Source: Choristoneura fumiferana
Taxonomy: Eukaryota; Arthropoda; Insecta; Lepidoptera; Tortricidae
Reading direction: 5' to 3'
Assembly (NCBI RefSeq): GCF_025370935.1
Contig: NC_133494.1
Coordinates: 12,157,136 to 12,221,135, forward strand
Length of the DNA stretch: 64,000 bases
The translations under genes were made by a program, and so were the position numbers. Numbering within the stretch: the first letter of the stretch is position 1; the number at the start of each line of letters is the position of its first letter. Of the stretch, positions 21,819 through 32,880 are shown one piece after another. A model generated the notes under the pieces. The model had not been told where the DNA came from and ran no database searches. It saw only the letters and a list, made by a program, of their open reading frames with translations.

Positions 21819-23771
21819 ATGGAAAACCAAGAAAGTCTTATTAAACAACTTAAGGCGTCCCGGGGATACGCCAAGGCGTCCATGACGCGCTTGTATAGTT
21901 TTGTTTTAAATGCGGAAGATGTAAAACTCACAGACCTTTCAATATTGCAAGCAAAACGGTCTCGCTTAGTGGAATTATTTAAAGAGTACGAGAGCTACAA
22001 CAAACAGATCCTCGCTCTCGATGAGAAGGATCCCGAAGATGTGGCCGAGATCGAAGGCAAGTACTTCAAAATTTTGACTGTCCTCAACGACGCGGTTATG
22101 GAAAAGTCCTCCCCTAATACGAGTACATCTACTTGCGCATTTAAGACAAAATTACCTACGATCCAAATTAATACTTTCACGGGGAAATATAGTGAGTACA
22201 TGCCATTCATTAATCTGTTCAAAGCAATTATACATAACGATAGATCCATAGATAATGTACAAAAATTGTATTACTTGAGGTCTTTCTTACAAAAAGAACC
22301 TTTAGACTTGATCAAAAATCTCCCGTTCAATTCTGAAAGCTACGACGAAGCACTGAATTTACTCAGTAGTAGGTATAATCACACCTCTAAAATCATAAAT
22401 GAACATATTAATTCACTCCTTGATTTGAATGCCATTTATAAATCAACACCAAGTAATATCAGGGAGTTTGTATCCCAAGTAAAGCAGTGTTTAGCCTCAC
22501 TAAAAAACCTAAATGTCAAAACTGAAACCTGGGACCCTATTATATTAGCTATTTTATATCGTAAACTAGACTCGTACACCTCACGGGCATATCAGCTCGA
22601 GCGAAGCGATGCTGCCGATCCTACAATCGAAGACTTCCTGCTGTACCTGGAGCGGAGAGCCTTGGCATTGGAAAATGTTGAGCCGATGATGTCGGGCAAA
22701 ACTCACCACCGGGCAGCAGTGGTAAATGTAGCTGCAGCATCGGAGTTCAAGTCCTGCAAACACTGTAAGTCTAATCATAGATTATTTGAATGCAATAAAT
22801 TTAAACTTCTGCCTTGTGATGAAAGAATTAAAATTTGTAAAGAAAATAACTTATGTAATACTTGTTTGAACAATCACCAAGGCAAATGCAGATTTCATTT
22901 CCGGTGCAACATTTGCAAACAAGCTCACAATACTTTGCTTCATCCAGAGGTATCACAACCTGTCTCTTTACTTTCAAATACAGATTGTGACAAAATTTTA
23001 ATACCAACTGTCAAAGTCAAACTTTTTAGCCAGACCGGTCAGGAGGTCCATGTAAAAGCTATACTGGACTCTGCATCGCAAGTGTCTCTGGTAACAAATA
23101 AATTGATTGATGTCCTAGGGCTCAGCCCGAAGACCGAAAATACTACAATTATAGGGGTCAGCAACACAAATAATGCTGCGAGGTATTCAATTCCCCTCAA
23201 AATATTTTCACTGGCTTCACCATACAAGGTGACAATTAATTGCCATGTGCTTGAAAAAATTACCTGTAAACTCCCACAATTCAAGGTCGACCTGGAGGCT
23301 TTAAATATTCCTTCAGATTTGAAGCTGGCTGATGCAGAATTTCACATTCCATCGGAGATAAACATGCTCATAGGTGCCGACGTATTTTTTCAGACACTGC
23401 TGCCAGATCAGCCAGCGCCTCAGCGCCCGCCGCGGCAGGCTGCTGAGCAACACGCGCCGGGGCAGCAGCACCAGCACCAGCATACGCAACCACGCTTCGT
23501 TAACACTAAATTCGGCCACATCATAGCAGGAGCTTTACCTAGGCAAACCAACTCCAAAACAAGTAAGGTGTCGCTTTTATGTCTCGACTGCAATTCCGAC
23601 CTTAATGAAAATTTAAAAAAGTTTTGGAAAACCGAAAGCATTCCTGAAGTTTTTAATGAAAGCATTCCGGAGCATGAATTATGTGAGAACATTTTTCAAA
23701 AAAACTACTTTACTAAAGGACAACCAGTTTCAGGTCGATTTACCTTTAAAATTGCCTTTAGACGAAATTAA
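21819..23771 (+). CDS. BEL/Pao Gag-protease polyprotein N-terminal part
   Basis: A 650-codon frame starting at a good-context ATG (AGAATGG). Residues ~110-295 fit the BEL-type Gag core (DUF1759-like; FTGKYSEYMPFINLF). Residues 313-325 form a zinc knuckle (C313, C316, H320, C325), with a second Cys/His cluster at ~345-375 (CNTC, CNIC). An aspartic protease follows with its active-site Asp417 in DSAS, where the usual third residue is Gly. Residues ~528-559 are a Pro/Gln/His-rich insert inside the C-terminal part of the protease. In BEL elements the same frame usually continues into RT; here it is lost at an A7 run near 23,698-23,704 and ends at 23,771. Particle formation and RNA binding would be its role. 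The element is a retrotransposon remnant. Confidence 0.85.
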   Translation: MENQESLIKQLKASRGYAKASMTRLYSFVLNAEDVKLTDLSILQAKRSRLVELFKEYESYNKQILALDEKDPEDVAEIEGKYFKILTVLNDAVMEKSSPNTSTSTCAFKTKLPTIQINTFTGKYSEYMPFINLFKAIIHNDRSIDNVQKLYYLRSFLQKEPLDLIKNLPFNSESYDEALNLLSSRYNHTSKIINEHINSLLDLNAIYKSTPSNIREFVSQVKQCLASLKNLNVKTETWDPIILAILYRKLDSYTSRAYQLERSDAADPTIEDFLLYLERRALALENVEPMMSGKTHHRAAVVNVAAASEFKSCKHCKSNHRLFECNKFKLLPCDERIKICKENNLCNTCLNNHQGKCRFHFRCNICKQAHNTLLHPEVSQPVSLLSNTDCDKILIPTVKVKLFSQTGQEVHVKAILDSASQVSLVTNKLIDVLGLSPKTENTTIIGVSNTNNAARYSIPLKIFSLASPYKVTINCHVLEKITCKLPQFKVDLEALNIPSDLKLADAEFHIPSEINMLIGADVFFQTLLPDQPAPQRPPRQAAEQHAPGQQHQHQHTQPRFVNTKFGHIIAGALPRQTNSKTSKVSLLCLDCNSDLNENLKKFWKTESIPEVFNESIPEHELCENIFQKNYFTKGQPVSGRFTFKIAFRRN

Positions 23772-24693
23772 TAATGCTCTCGGCAACTCTTTTGACTATG
23801 CATACTATAGGTTTCTTAGCCTCGAAAGGAAATTGCATAAGAGTCCATATTTGCTTTCCGAATATGAAAAGTTCATTAATGAATACATTGAATTAGGACA
23901 TGGGCATTTATTGACTTCAGTTCCTTAGATTTGAAAAACGATCCTTTATATTTCATGCCGCACCATGCTGTAATAAATGAAAACAGCAAGAGCACGAAGA
24001 CCCGCGTTGTCTTTGATGCTCTATGCAGACTGACAAAAAGATATCATTAAATGACCTTTTACTGAATGGGCTCTTGTCCAAAAGGAACTGTTTGATATAA
24101 TGCTCCTGTTCCGCTTAGGTGAATTTACATTCTCCACTGATATACGCCGAATGTTCAGATGCGTTAATATAAATCCGCAGCATGCTTGCCTGCAAAACAT
24201 TCTATGGAGGTGTAATGTAAATGAACCTATACAATGTATACAGCTAGATACCGTTACCTACGGTCAAAAAAGCTCGAGTTTCCTAGCAACGCGTTGTCTG
24301 CATGAACTAGCTGTTAATTATGAAAATGAGTTTCCTTTGGCTTCATACATTTTAAAAAATTGCACTTACGTTGACGATGCCTGCTTTTCGCACTCCGATT
24401 TGAATATAGTTGCGGAAGCCAAGCGGCAATTATGTGAACTATTAAGCAGAGGAAATTTTTATACTCATAAATGGGCTTCAAATAATTCTCAAATATTAGA
24501 GGGAATTTCCCCAGACAAACAACAATTTGACGATTTAGATTTTCAAAAAAAATGATTTATTTATGAAAACATTAGGATTGACACTTAATGTCAGTAAAGA
24601 TTGTTTTGTGTTCTCTTGCCCAGAACCGTTTAAACCAAGAATATCCTACTAAAAGGCAAATACTAAGTTACATATCTAAATTTTACGATCCTC
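23705..24693 (+). pseudogene. BEL/Pao reverse transcriptase, frameshifted
   Basis: Sequence similar to the BEL RT runs on in a different frame from Gag (open pieces 23,656-23,928 and 24,100-24,555), with further breaks around 23,915-24,060 and after 24,555. The catalytic YVDD is present at 24,367-24,378, within a piece starting LLFRLGEFTFSTDIRRMF. The first break coincides with an A7 homopolymer, so sequencing or assembly error is possible, but several later breaks make a dead copy more likely. The reaction would be copying the element RNA to DNA. Confidence 0.8.
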
Positions 24694-24700
24694 TTGGATT

Positions 24701-25467
24701 ATGTCGCCTGTTTTAGTCAAAGCAAAATCCTTTATGCAAAAACTTTGGTCAGAAAAAATTGACTGGAACGAAGTTCCATCTGATCCATTGCGACTCGAAT
24801 GGCTTTCATTTGTACAAAAATTAACAGATATGAAACCTATAACTATAAACAGAAACATAAAAGTTCCCAACAACGCTAGTGTGGTGCAATTGATAGGTTT
24901 TGCTGACGCTTCGAGCACGATTGGTTATGGCTGTGCTGTATATCTTCGAGTGGTTGACGACTCTAGTAACGCTTCACTTACCTTACTATGCTCTAAGTCA
25001 CGAATCAACCCTCGCAATCAAGATACTATCACTATACCGCGCTTGGAGTTAAATGCAATGCTTCTACTCGCAAAACTAACAAACAGAGTCTATGACACGC
25101 TAAATCTTAAAATTAACATACAAGGAGTTTATTTATTTGCTGACTCACAAATTGCACTCGCTTGGGTCAATACAGAACCAATAAGATTACAAGCTTACGT
25201 CGCGAATCGCGTGCGGTTGATTCGTGAACTTACCGCTAGATGGCGCTGGCTGTACGTGGCCACCGATGACAACCCAGCTGACTACGTGAGCAGAGGCGCA
25301 GATCCAGACGAGTTGTTTCAACTAACCACTTGGTGGAATGGCCCAGGTTTCCTGCAAAACGGTAAATACGATTTTAATAAAAAATTTACCAAGCCACCCA
25401 CAGATGACTTACCTGAAATGAAGAAAGCATTTTCTAATGCCAAGGTCCCTGGGTCACGCAGCAGGAA
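24701..25467 (+). pseudogene. BEL/Pao RNase H region, cut by the gap
   Basis: An open frame in a third phase. It carries the BEL RNase H signature in order: FADASS, then TIPRLELNAMLLLAKL, FADSQIALAW and a DDNPADYVSRG box, so the acidic residues of the fold are visible. It ends at the N run (25,468). Integrase and the 3' LTR are not in the window; the sequence after the gap is unrelated to BEL. The frame upstream of 24,701 belongs to the RT connection and is broken. Confidence 0.8.
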
Positions 25468-25567
25468 NNNNNNNNNNNNNNNNNNNNNNNNNNNNNNNNN
25501 NNNNNNNNNNNNNNNNNNNNNNNNNNNNNNNNNNNNNNNNNNNNNNNNNNNNNNNNNNNNNNNNNNN
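25468..25567. other. assembly gap (100 N)
   Basis: Exactly 100 N, a conventional placeholder for a gap of unknown length. The left side is in BEL RNase H. The right side begins unrelated sequence, so the two sides are not shown to be adjacent in the genome. Confidence 0.98.
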
Positions 25568-25657
25568 AGACAAGGAAAGACTAACTTTAGACGCCCTTGC
25601 CGCGGATCAAGGATGTTATGGATGTACATTTCGGGCTCTGGATATGGATACGATATG

Positions 25658-25955
25658 TCAAACTTTTTTTTTATTCGATTGGTATGACAAACGAGCATAG
25701 TGGGTCTCCTGATGGTAAGAGAATCACCACCGGCCATAAACATCTGCAACCACCAGGGGTATTGCAAGATGCGTTGTCGACCTAGAGGTCTAAGATGGGA
25801 TAACCTCAAGTGCCAAGTAATTTCAACACGCGGCTGTCTTACTCTCACGCCGAAACACAACAGTGCAAGCACTGCTGCTCACGGCAAGATTAGCGAACAA
25901 GATGGTGGTAGCATCCGGGCGGACCTTGACATGGTCCTAGACCTGCAAAACATAA
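25658..25955 (-). mobile_element. LINE 3'-tail repeat (GTCCGCCCGG family), older copy
   Basis: Reverse complement of the units at 44,741-44,992 and 57,979-58,228, but more diverged. It has GGTCCGCCCGGATGCTACCA, AAGCAGCAGTG-like words, GTTTCGGCGTGAGAGTAAG, TTACCATCAGGAGACCCAC and a poly-A end (plus-strand T-run near 25,662-25,670). Upstream it extends slightly beyond the other copies (GGACCATGTCAAG). Confidence 0.65.
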
Positions 25956-25959
25956 TACC

Positions 25960-26250
25960 GGTTTCGGTTACGGTTACGGATGTTAAATTTTTACGTATTA
26001 TCCGATAGTTGCGGTTTCGGTTACGGATATTGGATTTTTTAAGGAAGTGTAAGTAAAATAAAAATAGGAATATAAATGACTTGACTTTAATTGTAATAGT
26101 TACGAGTCTTACGACTTTGCAATAGAAATAATAAACAATAGATGCAGAAGACGCACGACCAAAACCTGTCACAACATGTCGCATTTAGACTCCGCTCCTA
26201 TACGAAACTATTCGAATTTTTTATATCGGATTCGGTTACGGTTACGGATA
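25960..26250. repeat. GGTTTCGGTTACGG-rich segment
   Basis: GGTTTCGGTTACGG-type words recur at 25,962-25,980, 26,008-26,030 and 26,228-26,250 with AT-rich DNA between. This recalls the AACCGAACCGAA tract at 43,470-43,512. No gene. Confidence 0.4.
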
Positions 26251-26299
26251 CAGAGCTCCATAACATCCCTCGGATCAGCAAGCGCAGCATAGAATGTTC

Positions 26300-26700
26300 A
26301 TCCACAATGTACTCACTTTTTTGTCTGTCCTGACTGAATGCTCCTCTCATCCACTCAAAGGTTGACTGGTAGAGATCCCTTAAAGGGATAAGTTCGCCTT
26401 TGTATATATATCTCATTGTTTGTCAATTATCTTTGTTTACTTATTTTGTACCTACAATAGAGAGTTTACATACATACATACATCTACGCTACGAGATACT
26501 TGTTATGTATACCTACATATCATTTAATAATAATGTAAATCTGTTTAAAAAATATTTACCTACCTCGTTGAGTTTCTTGCCGGATTCTTCTCAACAGAGG
26601 TTTTTCCGAACCGGTGGTAGATTTTTTTTGACATTCATAAGTGCTTGTTATAGCCTAAATTGAATAAAGATATTTTGACTTTGACTTTGACTTTTGAGAT
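26300..26700 (+). mobile_element. two adjacent LINE 3'-end fragments
   Basis: 26,330-26,415 (CAAAGGTTGACTGGTAGAGA, then CCTTAAAGGGATAAG) is a common lepidopteran LINE 3'-UTR block. 26,565-26,695 (TTGAGTTTCTTGCCGGATTC, GGTAGATTTTTTTTGACATT) ends in a (TTTGAC)n tail. Both lack coding sequence. Confidence 0.5.
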
Positions 26701-26734
26701 GGACGCATGATCTGGTTAAAGCCGCGGGTTCATG

Positions 26735-26965
26735 GTGAATGCAGGCCGCTAGCATTGCAACCGAAGCAACTACAGGGCTACTACGAAACTCGAAACTCGA
26801 AGTTCGTGTCGTGCGGTCCCTCTGACACTTATACTATTTAATACGAGAGCGAGAGGGACCGCACGACAAGAACTTCGAGTTTCGTAGTAGCCCTGCTGGA
26901 GGTATTAGAGGAAGCCTGTGTCCAACAGTGGACGTCCTATGACTGATATGATGATATTTATGATG
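26735..26965 (+). mobile_element. degraded RTE 3' end interrupted by a MITE
   Basis: The RTE tail runs AATGCAGGCCGC, CAACCGAAGCAACT, then after the MITE GGAGG, TGTGTCCAACAGTGGACGTC, CTATGACTGATATGATGA. The MITE at 26,774-26,894 (GGGCTACTACGAAACTCGAA against TTCGAGTTTCGTAGTAGCCC) is a near-perfect foldback of the family also at 6,292 and 62,287. Confidence 0.75.
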
Positions 26966-27008
26966 ACTTAGATGCAGTGTCGTAACTAGAGGGTCGATGC
27001 GTACACTC

Positions 27009-27240
27009 TATACTTCGTTTTTTAGCATTTCAAAAAGGGTAAACAGTCTTGACGAGTCTTTTTATTGAAAAACGTTTTTAAAAAAAACAGTAAGTAAATA
27101 TTACTTCTGATACCAAAGCATGTAAATGAGTCTTTGCTAATTGTTACATGTTTGCTGTGACTTATTTTTCCATAGTATTTTTCAATCAAAAGACACGTCA
27201 GATCGCTTAACTCCATTCTAATGCTAAAAAACGAAGTATA
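27009..27240. mobile_element. TA-flanked MITE with ~21-bp terminal repeats
   Basis: The ends TATACTTCGTTTTTTAGCAT and ATGCTAAAAAACGAAGTATA are exact inverted repeats around a ~190-bp non-repetitive middle. TA at both outer ends fits a Tc1/mariner-type target. A 64-codon minus frame lies inside but has no recognised domain. Confidence 0.7.
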
Positions 27241-27414
27241 AAGGGTTGCAGCAGACAGGCTGGCACGGTGAAACTTTGAAACCAGCTTGCAGGGTCAGTA
27301 CCTACCTATTTCTGACCGGTACAGCTTGAGAATCTTCAAAAAACGAGCCTATATACTCCTTCCTCAAAAGGGCGGCGATGATTGCTTTCCATCAGGTGAC
27401 CCACCCGCTGATGA

Positions 27415-27620
27415 CCCTTCAAAGTTCAATATCTCAAAAACGGCGTAACCGATTTTGATGAAATATGTCTAAGAACCATCGCTAGAAAACCTGTTTTAAA
27501 AAAACCGTATTCAAATCGGTACACCCGTTTACGAGCTACGGTGCCACAGACAGACACACAGACACACATAGCGGTCAAACTTATAACGCCCCTCTTTTTG
27601 CCTCGGAGGTTAAAAAAGGC
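27415..27620 (-). repeat. CCCCGACGCAAAAAGAGGGG dispersed repeat
   Basis: Same order of blocks as 18,484-18,717: ATATCTCAAAAACGGCG, GTCTAAGAACCATCGCTAG, ACAGACAGACACACAGACAC, CCCCTCTTTTTGCCTCGG. It abuts a short LINE-tail piece (GATTGCTTTCCATCAGGTGA, 27,378-27,400) on the left. Confidence 0.6.
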
Positions 27621-30600
27621 AGTCGCGTTACTCTTTTATAGAAACATGTTATAGAATGGAAGAACCTAATGCGATGCCTACCTATATGCCTAGTGATGAA
27701 TTACAAGAAGTGTCATCATCATCACCCCTTCTCTTGAATTGGTTTGAATTGACCTACTGTATTATTCTCCCCATGCTGCGTCGTCGCTTCCTGGAAGCTG
27801 ATTTATGGCCGCCGCCGCGAGGTGCCGCCACCGACTCAGCCTACGAGTAAAGGATTGCCGTAGTTAGCCAATTATTAATAGGACGCATTAATTGTTATAT
27901 TTAGGTGACAACCCTGCTTGTGGATTAAGGAGCTTGGTTGGACCGAAGTATGCGTGGAAGTGAGAAGTAAAGTGAAGTTGCCATCAATAATATCTGTGAT
28001 GGTGTCTCGCTTGTACAAGTAGGTTCGGTCCAAACCGAAGTAAAGTATTTAGTAATATTTCAAAATATCAATACAGTAACATATTAGTTTAAAACGATGC
28101 AACGATTTTGGTACATATACCAAATATAAAATTTCTTGCGCACAAAGCTTGAAGAAACGAATATACTTAACTCAATATGGTACCTAGGTCATTCTCTCTC
28201 TCTCTTTCTCGAAATATAAACCATGAGGAACAATTAATTACCTACTGATTAAAGGGATTTTTCTACCCAATGTTTAGGATTTATAAATAGGTTTATATTA
28301 ATCTAATTGTCTATTAAACAGAACACAAGCTTTGCCTAATGAAGAAGACTTGGTAGGTATTACATTATTATTATTATTATTATCGTTAAAAAAATATCCG
28401 CCATATTTATCTATTTATTTATAACTGTAGGAAATTAAGCAGAACCTAATCTAACCACTTAGGTTCTGCTGAGTAATATTTAAATTGAAAAATTTTAGAA
28501 TAAGTACCTGTACACTTCTCTTGCGTTTAATAAATAGCAGCCATCACTAAAAAGATAAAAGATCCCGAAACTATAACTATTCATTTACATGAAGCGAACT
28601 TGCGGGCCGAAGTGTGCCGGCACTAAAAGTGTATTTCCTTGTCCGGCAAGGATCGGGTTACTTTTTCCCAGTATATTAAGTTGGGAACTTCCCCCACGGC
28701 GGGGGCGGTATGATTTATCCCCTTATCCCTGGTGCCTGGCGCCATACGTCTTAATCAATTGGGCAAGCGACACGATACACTTATAGGTAACAACTTATCT
28801 TTACAATTAATCTTCTATTCAAATCTCGGACGCTGTCACACATAAATAACTCGGGCCGTCGAGGCGATAGCGAACGTCCGCTATAATATGTTTCTAGAAA
28901 CGCGCTCGGTTTTATTTCATGGATTATCAAGTTACTCGGCAGTGTGTTAGGCCAAAGTTAAAAAATATCCGAGGGACACCTCAGTGGGTATATTGGGTGG
29001 GTTACTGTTATTACAAACCGAAATGCATCTGTGTGTGCATGTTTGTTTGTTAGTCTTTCTTACTGAAACTACTAGTCGGATTTGAACAAATTTGTTTGTA
29101 GAAAATTGGATTTTGGAAATAATACATATACTACTTTTTATTTATTAACCAGCGTTGCTGCACCCACTGGGTTATACATGGTGAGTGACCCTTTTTCGGT
29201 GACAATTTGTGTCTAAACTCTCACTAAGTAGCAATATTTTTTCTTCTGTTTGGTGGCGGTACTTTTGGGACTGTACCTAATTAAGTTTTTTTTTCTTACT
29301 TTATTATTAAAATCTTCGCAAGGAATTGGCATGTACCCATGTAAAATCCCAGAATCTCCTAGTCTTAGAGTCATCTAAAGACGTAAAATTTTGCTCTGAA
29401 ATCCATAGTATACAGTCAAGGAAGTAGAATTACGTTCCAGGGTTTGTCAAAGAAATCATAGCGAAGTTGATAACGAAAACCTCCTTGCTTTCCTCTTCTT
29501 CTTCTTTCTCTTTTCATTTGTTCTTTCTTTCCTTGACGCTGGCAAAATTGTCCCATTAGACAGAAGCCATTTATTAAATAAAAAGATTACGAACAGGTTT
29601 CACCCTGGTACGTGTTTCAGTTTCTTCTGCTGGAATTTCCATTTAACTGCACCTTATATTATGATTCACGCGTGTGAAGCCGCAAAGAAGGCTTGTCTTT
29701 ATATATATTTATTATATCTACGGTTTGTTTACGAAGCATGTACTGGAAAGTCTCATCTAATCACTCGGACCCCTCGTCCCGTCAAAGCGGCCAAGTTTCA
29801 CTTAAAAAGACGTTTTGTACCGAACTTGCCTTATTAAGGGCAACAAAGTTTGACGGAAGCTACGTTTCATATCAGCCCTCCTAATTAATCAGGTAAGGAA
29901 TCGAATAACAAAGTATTAAATTACGGACCGAAGTCAAAATGGTCTAATAGCGTTAATTAATAGAAACATGGGAGTTTTAGTGAGTTTTGTGCGTTGCTTG
30001 ACGGAAGCGTCCTTTTATAAGAAATAGACAGGTTTTTTTTTGTGTTTAAATATCTTTATTGTCTGATAAACCGAATTGAAGAATGTTTTTTTAATATCTT
30101 AAGAAACTATGAAGATATGGACGTTTTAAATTCAATCAGACAGAAACATTGTCATGTCACACAAAATATTTAAATTTTGTCGAAAATCTCTTTCTTCACA
30201 ATCTCTTCAGAAACTTCATTCGCTTGAATCTACCTTATTTTTCAACATATTCAACGAATTTTATGTCAGTCGTTTCATTTCCCGTTTTATTACTTAGATT
30301 TGTGTTCTACGCTTATTCACTATTAAAGATGGAGGGATAGTTTGTGACGATTCACGTGAGCTTAATAAGCAAGTTGGCGCCATTAAGTTTTTTTTTGTTT
30401 TGTATATTATGTGTACAGGGTTGCACATTACATTGCACAAAAATCAGAGATTACTGCCATTACTATCAGTATATTATCTTAGTGTTTATAATATGTTGTC
30501 TCAATATCGACATTAATCGCGTTAGTATCTCAGCGCCCTGGTGGCCGATAAATCTTCTGGACAAAGAAATGATAAATAGTGCGTGTGCGCCATGATTTAC

Positions 30601-31932
30601 CGCCGGCAGGGCGATGGAATTATTATTAGAAATACACGTACCTACTTTATTGAGTGAGAATCCCAGCCAGCACAAACCTTCTGAGTAAGTTTTTTATAAT
30701 AGCAGTCACAGAAACGAATTGCTGAATAAGACTACCGTAATTAGCTGATTTGGCGCTTACTCAGACGTTACTCAGCAATTTGGGCACAAAATTATACCGC
30801 TAATAGCTGAGTAATAGCAATATAAACACATGAATAAGTTTTGAATAATTGTACGACCAGCTGAGTATCTTCTGCATAAAAGCATTTTGTTCTTTTATGC
30901 AAGTATTACAGCTCTGTTATCCAGAAGATGAATGAACGATGAATGAACTATATGCTTAGTCCTTCAAAGCTCAGATATTCAGATGATAACACAGCTTTAA
31001 GCTTATTTCAGAACATTTATCAAGAATTTATTAGAATTAAATTTGAAGTTGACATAATCGAACACACAAAATAAATTAAAAGTGCACGCGTTGTTTGGTG
31101 AGTGACAGCAGCAGAAAATAATGGCAATTCTAATGTCCTAGCGGTAAATAATTTATACGCTTATTTGTGCTAGAAATAATAATTGTAGGTGCGCATGCAA
31201 CTTTACCGTGTATTCATATATACATTTCGTGCAAAATTTTACGCGCTACCTGATAAGCCAGGTTTTTGAGAATAAACAACATTTCGTCGTTGGTTTGTTT
31301 TTACGAGTGAAATATTTTTTATATTCTTATACCATTTGAGGGTTAAAAGTAACTTGTATACTTTTTACAAGAATATTATACCGATTTCGTTATCATAATT
31401 GAGTTTTCGAGTATAAAATTCTCATCATTTAATAGGTTATGTCATTCATTATGGCGACGCTCATTCTGAATAAAGTCTCCTTAAGAAAGAGTACTTTTTT
31501 TGGGTTGATTCGCCTTAAAGCCAAAGACACTATGTCCTTGTTTTTGTTTACTTGTCTAAAAGTACGTTGTTTAAGTAGTGTAAGTGGGTTGTATAGGCTT
31601 CCCCTCGTGGAAAAACAAAAAATATGCTAGTTCCTTATCCCACGGGAATTTCGTAAGCCTTTCTTAGTGCAAGTGCAGCTCTGTGTTACAACTCAGAGCA
31701 TACGTCTGCCAAATTTCATGATTTAGTAGCTTTGCGTTTTGTCATTTATGGGCACCTTATTGTTTTCAGTTAAACAACGATTTTACTAATTTTCAAGAAC
31801 TACCTCTTTCAAACTTCCAAAGATTATGATTATAAGTAATTCATGATGACTTTTTACCATATTTTTAAGTCAGAAATTGTTTTTTTTAAGGACTTTTACT
31901 CTTATTATTCTAGTTTTCGTCCAACTGACCAG
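27621..31932. other. long stretch without recognised gene
   Basis: No coding gene or known element could be supported across about 4.3 kb. Visible: (CT)n near 28,195-28,210, (ATT)n near 28,367-28,383, a 12-bp perfect hairpin (28,438-28,470), a GC-richer patch with a frame at 28,589-28,786, repeated GCTGAGTA words at 30,680-30,860 and a 10-bp hairpin near 30,872-30,901. If contig 25,568-41,798 is an alternative haplotype, this is the allele of DNA to the right of the BEL insertion. Confidence 0.45.
28438..28470. repeat. 12-bp perfect hairpin
   Basis: AGCAGAACCTAA and TTAGGTTCTGCT flank a 9-base loop. It is too short for a MITE or a microRNA precursor on its own. Confidence 0.5.
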
Positions 31933-32057
31933 AGACCGTATTGCCTATAACGTTTTTGACGCTCGCGATCGCAATCAAATGTCAGTTTTTGTATGCGAAA
32001 TCTATCATTTGATTGCGATCGGGAGCTACAGAAACGTTAGGCAATACGGCCTCAGGA
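31933..32057. mobile_element. foldback MITE; uninterrupted form of the BEL target
   Basis: Ends GACCGTATTGCCTATAACGT and ACGTTAGGCAATACGGCCTC pair, extended by GCGATCGCAATCAAATG against CATTTGATTGCGATCG. In arm 1 the homologous sequence is cut inside the loop by the BEL LTR at 21,032. An older broken relative frames 47,840-48,770. Confidence 0.7.
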
Positions 32058-32494
32058 CTTATTTGCTCATAATTAGAAAAAACGCGATTGTTTTTTTTTT
32101 GTAAATTCAAAGCGCAACAATTTTGATACTTTTCCAACTGGCCAGTCCTCCAGGAACAACCTAAACAAGTATATACTCTTCTCACATTCCTCTGCAATGA
32201 TGTAATCCGCGGTAGTCGGTAAGAAGCTGGGAGCAGCTCGATTGCTATTAAAGGATTAACGTCGGCTACAAAGCGATGGCATTTTGTACCCCTGCCCCTT
32301 GTCCGGTCCCTCCCTGCCCCATAAAGGGGTGGACACAGTTGCCTGGAAAAGAATGTCTACTGTATGAATGATGAAAGTAAATAAGTGCATCAAATTTCTT
32401 CAAATTAATTTAAAGTTTAATATTGTTAAACCAAATTGACTATTTGAATTACCTATCTCAAAATATTAAATAAACTTATTGTTTTGTTTTTCAT

Positions 32495-32750
32495 GGCACG
32501 ATTGACACTAATTGAACTAAGCCCAAACTAAGCAAAGTCTGTGTGTACAATGGGCACTAGACAACGGATAAACATACTTATGTAGATAAACACATACATG
32601 AATACATATTAAACGACCGAGGCTCGAGAACAACATTCGTATTATTCATACAAATATCTGTCCCGGCCGGTGATCAAACCCGGGACCCAAGCAAGCTTCA
32701 CAGTCAGGTTCCCTAACCACTGGGCTATCCGATAGTCACTTTAAAGCCGA
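32495..32750 (-). mobile_element. tRNA-derived SINE (arm 2 copy)
   Basis: Mirror of 20,314-20,560. On the minus strand it has a head with CAGTGGTTAGGGAACCTGAC, then a B-box, ACAGATATTTGTATGAATAA and the AAACTAAGC complement. Minor substitutions against arm 1. Confidence 0.8.
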
Positions 32751-32880
32751 GTTTACACTTACAAGAAAAATCGTGCAAGTTCGGTGCGGCGCTCGATTGA
32801 CCACTACAAATTCGTTGGCTTTACGGCCTCGCAATGTAATGCAACTTGCACGATTTTTCTTGCAAGTCTAAACTCGACAT
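32744..32880. mobile_element. foldback MITE (arm 2 copy of 20,164-20,304)
   Basis: The same terminal repeats CGAGTTTACACTTACAAG / CTTGCAAGTCTAAACTCG. The middle differs from arm 1 around TCGGTGCGGCGCTCGATTG. Confidence 0.7.

Noticed and set aside
23698..23706. Programmed -1 frameshift (A_AAA_AAC) between BEL Gag-protease and RT
   Set aside because: The slippery heptamer is in the correct phase, but the RT frame is +1 relative to Gag, not -1, and more breaks follow. Indel in a homopolymer is simpler.
25568..25660. Continuation of BEL integrase after the gap
   Set aside because: The sequence after the N run shows no BEL-like frame or LTR, so the gap sides should not be joined.
28438..28470. 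MicroRNA precursor
   Set aside because: The stem is only 12 bp; a precursor needs a stem of about 22 bp or more.
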